A DNA stretch of 64,000 bases from Pseudanabaena sp. PCC 7367 (GTDB lineage: Bacteria; Cyanobacteriota; Cyanobacteriia; Pseudanabaenales; Pseudanabaenaceae). The notes beneath the pieces are model-generated. The model did not search any database, was not told where the DNA came from, and was given only the letters and a program-made list of their open reading frames with translations. Shown one piece after another: positions 9,381 through 16,622 of this stretch. The stretch spans positions 1,674,001 through 1,738,000 of the forward strand of contig NC_019701.1 of NCBI RefSeq assembly GCF_000317065.1, written 5' to 3'. How positions within the stretch are numbered: the first letter of the stretch is position 1; every line of letters begins with the position of its first letter. A program made the translations under genes and the position numbers.

Positions 9381-9419
9381 ACATTACGGCATCTATTGAC
9401 TTTTGTAAAGCTTTGTAAG
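9381..9419 (-). promoter_or_regulatory. psbA promoter with HLR1-type RpaB binding site
   Basis: Read on the minus strand, CTTACAAAGCTTTACAAA (9402-9419) matches the HLR1 consensus of two (G/T)TTACA(T/A)(T/A) units two bases apart, with only the first base off. The second unit contains TTTACA (9404-9409), which fits a -35 element. It is followed after exactly 17 bp by TAATGT (9381-9386), a plausible -10 element. HLR1 sites are bound by RpaB at psbA and hli promoters in Synechocystis and Synechococcus. The transcription start would fall near 9374, about 57 bp upstream of the start codon. Confidence 0.75.
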
Positions 9420-9765
9420 CCTGGTTTACGGTAAATGTACCTGTAGAAATACTAGATCTAGCGATCGCCCCCGTTTAGCTCTATCGAATTGATTACTTGA
9501 TTACCTAAAGTAATTTTTGCCCCACCCTTATTGCTGCTAGCGTAATTCCCGATCGGCAAAGTTACGGGGATCGCTACAAGCTAAAATCTAAGAGATCAAA
9601 AAAAAGACAATAACCTACGTAAGTGCCTGCGTGTAAATCTATTGCCAAATCTATTTCCTAAACATAAATGCTAATGATTGCACACATCAAAACAGCTTAC
9701 TGATTCATAATTCAGGAAAACAGTAATTAGTCGAACCAATAGCTTAGGGTTGATCTAGAAATAAT
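9420..9765. other. Intergenic region upstream of psbA and downstream of murB
   Basis: These 346 bp lie between the psbA promoter and the murB stop codon. I see no RNA gene, ORF or strong terminator. Confidence 0.4.
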
Positions 9766-10662
9766 TTAGAACTGCCCCAGCATCCTTACTTCCGGTTTGA
9801 GCAAAAGTGACCATTGATTATTAACCTGCTCTTGCACATGGCCAATCAGACGGAAAATATCCTTAGCCGAAGCACCACCACAATTGAGAATGAAGTTAGC
9901 GTGGAGATTAGCAACCTGAGCTTGACCAATCTGATAGCCCTTTAGTCCAGTTTGCTCAATTAGCCATCCTGCGGCCTTTGGCGAAGGATTACGGAATACG
10001 CTGCCACAACTGGGCAGATGATAGGGTTGGGTGAGTCGTCGATATTTGTAATATTCAGTGGTGGTCGCTCTAACTTGATTGCGATCAAACCCTGGTGTGA
10101 GCTGAAAAGTAGCTTTAGTTACAATCAAATTGCTATTTTGCAAACTGGAATGGCGATAACTAAATTCCAGCTCGTCCGGCTGCATAATTCGTTTTGCACC
10201 ATCGATCGATACTACCTCGACATTAGCAAGGCAATCAGCGGCACAACTGCCCTGGGCTCCAGCATTCATCACGACTAAGCCGCCCACCGTGCCAGGAATA
10301 CCCACTGCCCACTCCAGGCCAGACCATCCCCTAGCCGCAGCCTGCCAGGCGATCCGGGCGATCGGTTCCCCAGCGGCAGCAGTAATTTGGCCTTGCTCTC
10401 GGTCAAACTTCAAGCCTTGGAAATGCCGCAGACACATCACCAGTCCATCAATACCCTCATCGCTGATCAGCAAATTGCTACCTGCACCAAGCAGGGTCAG
10501 CGGTAAACCTCTTTCATCTCCCCAAGCCAGACTAGCCTGGAGATCGTCCACAGATCTCGGCGCGCAGAACCACTCAGCCGCCCCGCCCACCCGAAAGGAA
10601 GTCAGGTTTGCCAGGGGGATCGATGATTGAATGCAAGTTGTGGGTCTTGAGTCTGTAATCAT
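9766..10662 (-). CDS. murB: UDP-N-acetylmuramate dehydrogenase (UDP-N-acetylenolpyruvoylglucosamine reductase)
   Basis: MurB is the cytosolic FAD enzyme that reduces UDP-GlcNAc-enolpyruvate to UDP-MurNAc using NADPH. The FAD-binding region is visible: TSFRVGG, LLGAGSNLLISDEG and GIPGTVGGLVVMNAGAQG. The proton-donor Ser lies in SCGSVFRNP, and the C-terminal Glu in KPEVRMLG. The ATG overlaps the murC stop as ATGA (10659-10662), so murC and murB are translationally coupled, murC first. The length of 298 residues is normal for the short-type enzymes. Confidence 0.96.
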   Translation of the reverse strand: MITDSRPTTCIQSSIPLANLTSFRVGGAAEWFCAPRSVDDLQASLAWGDERGLPLTLLGAGSNLLISDEGIDGLVMCLRHFQGLKFDREQGQITAAAGEPIARIAWQAAARGWSGLEWAVGIPGTVGGLVVMNAGAQGSCAADCLANVEVVSIDGAKRIMQPDELEFSYRHSSLQNSNLIVTKATFQLTPGFDRNQVRATTTEYYKYRRLTQPYHLPSCGSVFRNPSPKAAGWLIEQTGLKGYQIGQAQVANLHANFILNCGGASAKDIFRLIGHVQEQVNNQWSLLLKPEVRMLGQF

Positions 10663-12062
10663 TTAGAAAGAGCGGTTGGCTTACTACAGCAATCTGCCAT
10701 TGATTGGATCGTGGGAGCAATAATTTGATTCAGATTACCAGCACCTAGAAAGATAGCTAGATCATTAGCTCTTAGTTTGGTAACGAGGAAATTCTGAACC
10801 GACTGGAGGCTGCCCTGGTAATGGACATTGGGGTGCATCGAAGCGATCGCCGCTGTCACCTTAGCCCCGTCAATATTGCCGTGATTCTTTTCGCCAGCAG
10901 CATAGATGTCTGTTACCACCACTAGATCGGCATCAGCAAAGGCAGCACTAAATTCAGTTAGAAAACTAAGGATGCGGCTATAGCGATGGGGTTGGAAGAT
11001 CGCCACTACTCTGCCCTGGCTTTTTAACTTGGCTGAGGCTAGAGTTGCCCGAATTTCACTGGGATGATGGGCATAATCATCCACAAAAACTACACCAGAT
11101 TGACTGCCTTTATATTCAAACCTGCGCCTGGCTCCTTCAAACCCACCGATCGATGTGGCGATCGTTTCCCAATCGATGCCAATGTTTCTAGCCACTGCGA
11201 TCGCGGCCAGTGCGTTAGCAAGATTATGCTCACCAATAATACTTAGACGTAATCGACCCAGTAGCGTTCCTTGCTCAATAATGTTGGCTTCGGTCGCTGC
11301 CGCACCATACTGAATGTCAGTGGCAATGTAATCAGCGCCAGAAGCTGGCTCTATGCTGTAGGTCAAGTCCGCGTTAATCTGCTGCTGGGTGGTGGGGCAA
11401 TCAATACAGGCAATTACAGTTTGACAGCGCTTTACAAAAGCTTGAAATGTTTCGATCACCTGATCAAGACTGGTGTAGTGGTCGGGGTGATCCAGTTCAA
11501 TATTAGTAATAATGCCAATATGGGCATCGAATTTAGTTAATGAGCCATCTGACTCATCTGCTTCTGCGACTAAATAATGCCCTGCACCAAGCCGAGCATT
11601 ACCTTGCCAATCGCTAACTTCGCCACCGACAACGATGGTTGGATCAACTCCAGCTTTGAGGAGTAAATAGGCAACGAGGCTACTGGTGGTAGTTTTGCCA
11701 TGGGTGCCCGCAACCGCAATACTTTTAAACTCATGCATCAACGCGGCCAGAATATCAGAGCGATGCAGAACTGGCAGATCGGCTTCGATCGCCGTCTGAT
11801 ACTCAGGGTTTTGTTGATTGATTGCGGTTGAACAAACAATCTGCGGCTGTGCAGTAATGTCTAAATTAGTAGCACTATGCCCTTGATAAATCTTAGCTCC
11901 TAGTTTCTTAAGCCGGTCCGTATTTGCATTGCTATTGATGTCAGACCCGGATACAGAGTATCCCTGTTTGAGCAGGATATGCGCGATCGCAGACATCCCA
12001 ATTCCCCCAACACCAATAAAGTGAAACGGCCTGCCGCTGAAATCAACGGTTGGATTCAGCAT
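10659..12062 (-). CDS. murC: UDP-N-acetylmuramate--L-alanine ligase
   Basis: MurC adds L-alanine to UDP-MurNAc, the first step of the peptidoglycan stem peptide. Mur ligase features are seen in order in 467 residues: N-terminal Rossmann motif GVGGIGMSAIAH, the ATP loop AVAGTHGKTTTSSLV, EADESDGSL, the metal and nucleotide segment NIELDHPDHY, GEHNLANALAA and the C-terminal DDYAHHPSEI and FQPHRYSR. An in-register AAAGGAG precedes the ATG by 6 bases. The gene starts a two-gene operon with murB. Confidence 0.97.
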   Translation of the reverse strand: MLNPTVDFSGRPFHFIGVGGIGMSAIAHILLKQGYSVSGSDINSNANTDRLKKLGAKIYQGHSATNLDITAQPQIVCSTAINQQNPEYQTAIEADLPVLHRSDILAALMHEFKSIAVAGTHGKTTTSSLVAYLLLKAGVDPTIVVGGEVSDWQGNARLGAGHYLVAEADESDGSLTKFDAHIGIITNIELDHPDHYTSLDQVIETFQAFVKRCQTVIACIDCPTTQQQINADLTYSIEPASGADYIATDIQYGAAATEANIIEQGTLLGRLRLSIIGEHNLANALAAIAVARNIGIDWETIATSIGGFEGARRRFEYKGSQSGVVFVDDYAHHPSEIRATLASAKLKSQGRVVAIFQPHRYSRILSFLTEFSAAFADADLVVVTDIYAAGEKNHGNIDGAKVTAAIASMHPNVHYQGSLQSVQNFLVTKLRANDLAIFLGAGNLNQIIAPTIQSMADCCSKPTALSK

Positions 12063-12577
12063 CTAAACTCCTTTCACACCACACCCATAACGAGCGATAT
12101 CATACCAGTATTTCCTAAATAGTGCTATTCGTTATATACCCTAAGCGCGGTTTTGGCTAGTGGGCTGTGAAATTTCTTTCTCAAAGTAGTTTTTCTTAGT
12201 CAAGCTATACCTGGTAATGACATTATTTAATTTAAATGACATTATTTAATTTAATTGAAACTAATTTAATTAATGGGATAGAACTAAGGGATTAGATTAA
12301 GTTGGCCGGAATTTTAATGAAGCTTTTAATGGAGCTATGGTCGATCTGAAAGAATAGGTGAGAAATAGGACTAAATCAATTTTCAATTTAAATAAAAGGG
12401 TTACAGTCAATCCAAAGGATTTGCGCCAAAGGATTTAACCATCGTCTCATTGTCTGCCACAATTCGCGCGCTTACCCAGATTGAATAGTTAAGACAAATT
12501 AGCGATGGATTTGACTGGGCTGCAATTTACTAAAATCCTTTGAGATCCTTTAAAATCCTTCATTGCTGAGCCAGCAT
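12063..12577. other. Intergenic region upstream of murC with short direct repeats
   Basis: The 515-bp spacer contains a 19-bp tandem duplication, TGACATTATTTAATTTAAA at 12218-12236 and again, with one change, at 12237-12255. Near 12412-12437 CCAAAGGATTT occurs twice 14 bp apart. Around 12532-12560 a variant of AAATCCTTT recurs with a period of about 10 bp. No RNA gene is seen. Confidence 0.55.
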
Positions 12578-13279
12578 CTATGCCAAAAGATTTTCCAAGC
12601 CATTGGGATCGAGGATACATAGCACATCCCGATCGCCATCACGGGTAATTAAGCCCTTGCGCTCCAGTTTGCCTAGCACCCTGGTGACCGTCTCCCGAGC
12701 CAAGCCACTGAGGCTACTTAGCTCACGATGCGGCAGGTTGGGAATTTCCACCCCCGATGAAACCTTAGTCCCTTGACCTTCTGCCAAAAACAGCAACACA
12801 TCGGCCACCCGCGAAGTGCTATCGGATTCGCGCAATCGCAACCGCCGATTGACCTGACGCAATCGTTTCGCCATTAACCTAGCCAAGTGAATCCCGGCGA
12901 TCGGCTCGGTCTCAATCAACCTGACAAAGTCAGAAGCTGGCAGGCTACCAATCGTAGAGGGGGTAAGGGTAATTACGTCAGTCGATCGGGGCACTTGATC
13001 CAGCGGAGCCATCTCCCCAAACATTTCGCCTACGCCCAGAATGTTCAAGGTTACTTCTTTACCGTCTAGATTATAGGTGCGAATTTTTACCCAGCCGCTC
13101 AAAATAAAATAAACTGAGTTACCCCAATCATTCTCCAACAAAATCACCTGATGGGCAGGATGTTGGCGCGTCACCATTTTTGCAGTAGCTTTGGCCGCAG
13201 CTTCGCCAGGTAAACCGACAAAAAAGGGTGCTGATAATATTTTCTGTTGGGAATCTGGGCGATTTTGCTGCATATTCAT
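12578..13279 (-). CDS. Crp/Fnr family transcriptional regulator
   Basis: The protein has an N-terminal cyclic-nucleotide-binding domain (about residues 25-135) and a C-terminal winged helix with ELSSLSGLARETVTRVLGKL as the helix-turn-helix. The phosphate-binding cassette reads FGEMAPLDQVPRSTD, which keeps the Glu and Arg-Ser pair that contact cAMP in Crp. Cyclic-AMP binding is therefore plausible but unproven. It is not NtcA, whose effector domain and helix-turn-helix differ. I chose the ATG at 13279 (MNMQQNRPDS, 233 residues). A TTG at 13315 would add 12 residues. It is transcribed alone, with long spacers on both sides, and its targets cannot be read from this window. Confidence 0.88.
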   Translation of the reverse strand: MNMQQNRPDSQQKILSAPFFVGLPGEAAAKATAKMVTRQHPAHQVILLENDWGNSVYFILSGWVKIRTYNLDGKEVTLNILGVGEMFGEMAPLDQVPRSTDVITLTPSTIGSLPASDFVRLIETEPIAGIHLARLMAKRLRQVNRRLRLRESDSTSRVADVLLFLAEGQGTKVSSGVEIPNLPHRELSSLSGLARETVTRVLGKLERKGLITRDGDRDVLCILDPNGLENLLA

Positions 13280-13840
13280 CCAATTCAGCCTAGTTTGAAG
13301 CTTAATGCCAGCCAATCACAACCACTTTCTTGCCTTTAGGTTGCGATCGCCAGCGAGGGGATTAACCTAGCTTATCTAATCGTTGCTAATACTACTCTAA
13401 GCTTTATTACTTAAGTTTACTGCTCGAAACACCTAAACTGTGTAAAGAAACTGCTTCAGGTCAGTGATTATGCCAGGATCTACACAATTATTTTATAACT
13501 CTAGACGACTGTAACAGAAAACCAATAATCTTCATCTCTTTCAACAGGTTCGATGATTTGGGAATTAGGATTAAGGCCGATCGCCCTAATCATTAATTAT
13601 TCGATAATTATTAGATCAACTAACTCTAAACTTACCCCTAGCCAAGGTCGCGGTTTAGTAGCAGCGGTAACAAGTCGTCTACATACAGTCGTCTACATAC
13701 ATAGGCTTGAACAACACCAGACCAGTCAATCAGTTATCTGCTCTTACCTAACCTGTTGCCGGTCAAATAATTGTGCCAATAATATGAGTCCTAAATGGTC
13801 GTGAAACTCAAGCCAGCAGCAGCAGCAACCGCCAATGCCA
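13280..13840. other. Intergenic region upstream of the Crp-family gene
   Basis: 561 bp. A perfect 14-bp tandem repeat, AGTCGTCTACATAC, lies at 13673-13686 and 13687-13700. I see no tRNA, RNA gene or credible ORF. Confidence 0.5.
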
Positions 13841-14332
13841 TTACCTGGTAATTAACTGATGCAACTTGGCCGCCAGGGTTTGCACCAAACTACTACCTTC
13901 TTCATGATGTTCAAAATCAGGGATTACTTCTTCTTCCACATCAATTACATCATCGGGGGGCAGCTCCAACAATCGCTTTAATCTTTGATAGGCAGCGGCT
14001 TCATCCACATTCACCATTGGTTCACCCGGTTGGCGGCGACTGGCCTGGATTACTTGATAGCCAAGACTGAGTACCAATTTGCGATCGGCTTTGGTCTCTA
14101 GATTTGGGATTACTTCTTCAAGGGGAATATTTTGCCCCAAATATTCACGCATACTCTGCTTGAGCGATCGCTGGTCTTCTTCACCACTAGCAAACAATTG
14201 TGCTAGTTGATCTAAAATCAGTCTGATTTCATCCGGCTCTAGCTGACCATCAGCCCAAGCCATTGCCGTAGCGGCTCTGAGGATATCCATCTGGTGGGGC
14301 GTAATTGGTGGCGGGGAGGGTTGGTTAGGCAT
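13841..14332 (-). CDS. TerB-like domain protein
   Basis: This 163-residue soluble protein has the TerB/DjlA-type helical metal-binding fold at about residues 10-115. ATAMAWADGQLEPDEIRLI is typical of the first helices (alanine-rich helix, then DGxxxxxE). The acidic C-terminal part (DVIDVEEEVIPDFEHHEEG) is probably flexible. TerB domains occur in tellurite-resistance and phage-stress proteins and as stand-alone proteins of unknown role in cyanobacteria. No other ter gene is nearby, so tellurite resistance should not be assumed. Confidence 0.7.
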   Translation of the reverse strand: MPNQPSPPPITPHQMDILRAATAMAWADGQLEPDEIRLILDQLAQLFASGEEDQRSLKQSMREYLGQNIPLEEVIPNLETKADRKLVLSLGYQVIQASRRQPGEPMVNVDEAAAYQRLKRLLELPPDDVIDVEEEVIPDFEHHEEGSSLVQTLAAKLHQLITR

Positions 14333-14727
14333 AGGTTTTCAAGGATGGTTTAAATTATGATGGCGCTGAGATTGTTTGCTAACAGCTAGGCTCAACTCAA
14401 AACGATCGATCGCAATTTAGCTTAGAATGATTGCCTGGACTGGTGGATTTAAGCTAACGTTTAATTGTGCTTAAAGCGATCGTAATTCAATTACATAGTT
14501 AAACTGATTGCTTGCAGCTCTCAAATGCATGAGATAGCCGGATGAGACAACAAGGTTAATCACCTAGTCATTCTAACCCCATATATACCAGGGACTCTTA
14601 AATTTAAAGTTATACGAATAAACTTAAATAAAAGTTGATAGTGTTGATAGTTAAGGATGTGGCCATGCAGCATTACCAAAGTTTAAAACCATTCAATATT
14701 CGATATTAAAAAAAGAGGAAGTTAGCG
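14333..14727. other. Intergenic region upstream of tatA
   Basis: 395 bp between the divergent TerB-like gene and tatA. The last 100 bp are A+T-rich. Apart from the tatA ribosome binding site I see nothing that can be named. Confidence 0.4.
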
Positions 14728-14901
14728 ATGTTTGGTTTAGGATGGCCAGAGGCGATCGTAATTACAGTGGTAGCGCTGGCTCTATTTGGCGCAAAGCGAT
14801 TGCCAGAGCTTGGTCGAGGCATGGGCGAGACAATTAAAGGGTTTCGGGATGAGATGAAGGGCGATCCAGCGGAACCAAACTCAGAAGAAAGTAATAGCTA
14901 A
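14728..14901 (+). CDS. tatA: Sec-independent protein translocase TatA/E family protein
   Basis: This 57-residue protein has the TatA architecture: a short N-terminus MFGLGWPE, one membrane helix at about residues 8-22, a hinge ([15 protein letters not shown]) with the invariant Phe-Gly, and an amphipathic helix ending near residue 45. A short acidic tail follows. TatA forms the pore of the twin-arginine export system in plasma and thylakoid membranes. A strong AGAGGAAG lies 6 bp before the ATG. The stop codon is only 14 bp from the IS copy at 14916, so any original downstream partner or terminator has been displaced by the IS and the inversion described below. Confidence 0.92.
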   Translation: MFGLGWPEAIVITVVALALFGAKRLPELGRGMGETIKGFRDEMKGDPAEPNSEESNS

Positions 14902-14922
14902 ACTATTATTTATTGAGTAGTG

Positions 14923-15324
14923 CTATACAAGTAAGGATGAGTTGTAATGATGCACAAATAACCAGATAGCGCCAACATGGTTAGCTAACTTTTTCGAGAA
15001 AGAAAGAGATTTGCGAACCAGTCTTGAAGCTCTTTGCCTAAGAGTGCAATTAAATCGCTCAATTTTGTTTGTCAAGCCTGAACCTTTGTCCACTGGTTGA
15101 TGACGCATACTCGGAACTACCTGAGCATAGGCACGCCAGAAATCAGTGTAACAAACCGCACATTGTCGATAAACGGGTGGTAAAGACTGCCATAATCCTT
15201 GAGCACCAACCTCATCTCTAGACCCGATATGCACTCCTACGATCTCCTTAGTATTAACATCTATAGCTAACCAAACCCAAACCTTGACTCGTTTCTTGCC
15301 TACAAAAGACCACAGCTCATCCAT
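14923..15324 (-). CDS. insB: IS1-family transposase, InsB frame (DDE catalytic part)
   Basis: 133 residues. The DDE triad of IS1-family transposases is present: Asp in MDELWSFVGKK at the N-terminus, Asp in CYTDFWRAY and Glu in NKIERFNCTLRQR. The frame lies -1 relative to insA. A run of eight A on the coding strand (15343-15350) is the likely slippage site, producing the InsAB fusion, which is the active transposase. Compared with copy 2 it has Asn for Asp, His for Tyr and Lys for Arg at three positions. All catalytic residues are intact, so the element may still be active. Confidence 0.92.
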   Translation of the reverse strand: MDELWSFVGKKRVKVWVWLAIDVNTKEIVGVHIGSRDEVGAQGLWQSLPPVYRQCAVCYTDFWRAYAQVVPSMRHQPVDKGSGLTNKIERFNCTLRQRASRLVRKSLSFSKKLANHVGAIWLFVHHYNSSLLV

Positions 15325-15332
15325 TTGAATGG

Positions 15333-15644
15333 TTAAGTGCCCTTTTTTTTAGCCTGTACCTGCACTTGTTGGGGCACTTGAGCATATTTGTGATTAACAT
15401 ATTGCTGTAGCCATCTTGGTGATACACCTACAACTCTGGCAATACCTGCGAGTGAAACCCTCTCTAGCAGAAGTTTGTCGATTTGAGCTTTAGTCTCATT
15501 AGCGATATATTTCTTCTTAGAATTGGCTACAAATTGTCTATTGCATTGTTTACATTTGAAGTTTTGTTTACCGTTGTGAATTTTGCCATTTTTGACAATT
15601 TTGAGTGAATTGCATCTTGGACAAGTTAGCTTAGATGTATCCAT
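15333..15644 (-). CDS. insA: IS1-family InsA protein (zinc finger and helix-turn-helix)
   Basis: 103 residues with an N-terminal zinc ribbon (CPRCNS...CKQCNRQF) and a helix-turn-helix (LAGIARVVGVSPRWLQQYV). In IS1, InsA binds the terminal repeats and represses transposition, and it supplies the N-terminus of the frameshifted transposase. Its protein sequence is identical to that of copy 2. The ATG lies 54 bp inside the element's end. Confidence 0.92.
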   Translation of the reverse strand: MDTSKLTCPRCNSLKIVKNGKIHNGKQNFKCKQCNRQFVANSKKKYIANETKAQIDKLLLERVSLAGIARVVGVSPRWLQQYVNHKYAQVPQQVQVQAKKKGT

Positions 15645-15804
15645 GAGAGAGAATTTTTGTATCTTCTATCCCATTATCCTTACTTCTGCATGACTACCGA
15701 TTCATAATATACCCTTACCTTATGTCTCTTTGAGGTTGCCATTTGGATGTCCCACTCTGCCAATGGCTCAATAGCCTATAAATTCTCAGCTATCAGTTTT
15801 AAAT

Positions 15805-16593
15805 ATGCGACACATCATTAAAGTGGCTCAAACCCTGATGAACGTCTATTACGCCTATATGTTGGAATATCGAGCGGAGATTATTCTATGGGTATTTACG
15901 GGCACATTTCCAATTATCCTGATGGGGGTGTGGATTAAAGCCTCTGAGGGCGGGCAATTTGGGTTTACGGCGGTGGAATTTGCCCGCTACTTTATTGCTG
16001 TGTTTCTGGTGCGCCAGTTTAACATTGTCTGGGTGGTGTGGGAGTTTGAAAAGGAAGTGGTGAAAGGCACCCTGTCCAATCGCCTACTCCAGCCGATCGA
16101 TCCGGTGTGGCATCATTTTGCCAGTCATGTCTCGGAGCGAATTACGCGGTTGCCAATTATTCTGGTTTTGATCGCCCTGTTCTTTGCACTTTACCCCCAG
16201 GCGTTTTGGGTTCCCAGTTGGTCTAACGTGTTATTGGCAATTTTGGTTTGCAGCATGTCCTTTTGCCTGCGCTTTTTAATGCAATATACCTCGGCGATGA
16301 TGGCCTTTTGGACAGAGCGAGCCAGTGCGATCGAGCAATTGATGCTGATGCCCTACTTTTTCCTGTCGGGTTTGGTTGCGCCCCTAACCGTTTATCCCGA
16401 TGCGGTGCGGGAAGTAATCATGTGGACTCCGTTTCCCTATATGATCTTTTTTCCGGCTTCGCTGCTGGTTGGTTTGCCCGTAAATATTGGTCGCGGCTTG
16501 CTCACAATTCTGGCCTGGGGGATCGCTTTCTTCTTGCTCAATCGCTACCTGTGGCGCTTAGGACTAAGAAAATACTCCGGCATGGGCGCTTAG
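15805..16593 (+). CDS. ABC-2 type transporter permease
   Basis: The 262-residue protein has six hydrophobic segments and the features of the ABC-2 permease group that cyanobacteria use in export of polyketides, polysaccharides or unknown substrates. It has a charged loop after helix 2 (WEFEKEVVKGTLSNRLLQPI) and FFLSGLVAPLTVYP before the last helices. No ATPase gene or second permease, which normally accompany it, is adjacent. Its start is 107 bp from the inner end of IS copy 1, at a rearrangement breakpoint. In the inferred ancestral order it lay downstream of murJ in the same direction. Confidence 0.82.
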   Translation: MRHIIKVAQTLMNVYYAYMLEYRAEIILWVFTGTFPIILMGVWIKASEGGQFGFTAVEFARYFIAVFLVRQFNIVWVVWEFEKEVVKGTLSNRLLQPIDPVWHHFASHVSERITRLPIILVLIALFFALYPQAFWVPSWSNVLLAILVCSMSFCLRFLMQYTSAMMAFWTERASAIEQLMLMPYFFLSGLVAPLTVYPDAVREVIMWTPFPYMIFFPASLLVGLPVNIGRGLLTILAWGIAFFLLNRYLWRLGLRKYSGMGA

Positions 16594-16622
16594 ATGCGGC
16601 TGATGTGACTGATGTGATGAGG

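Larger units (their letters stand above)
14916..15698 (-). mobile_element. IS1-family insertion sequence, copy 1 (783 bp)
   Basis: The element carries insA and insB on the minus strand and ends in imperfect 23-bp inverted repeats of the form GGTAGT...AAGTAAGGAT (18 of 23 match). These ends and the two overlapping frames identify the IS1 family. The left terminal base pair differs from copy 2, and one extra base (14915) separates it from the flank. The 8-bp flanks (TATTTATT at 14907-14914 and GATTCATA at 15699-15706) do not match each other but match, inverted, the flanks of copy 2. I counted at least six substitutions between the copies. Confidence 0.93.

Noticed and set aside
12578-13279. 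Identification as NtcA
   Set aside because: The effector domain and helix-turn-helix do not match NtcA; the cassette is closer to cAMP-type Crp proteins.
13650-13700. 16S rRNA-like GGTAACAAG fragment
   Set aside because: Only a few bases match and nothing around it resembles rRNA.
13841-14332. Tellurite-resistance operon
   Set aside because: Only a TerB-like domain is present; no other ter genes are adjacent.
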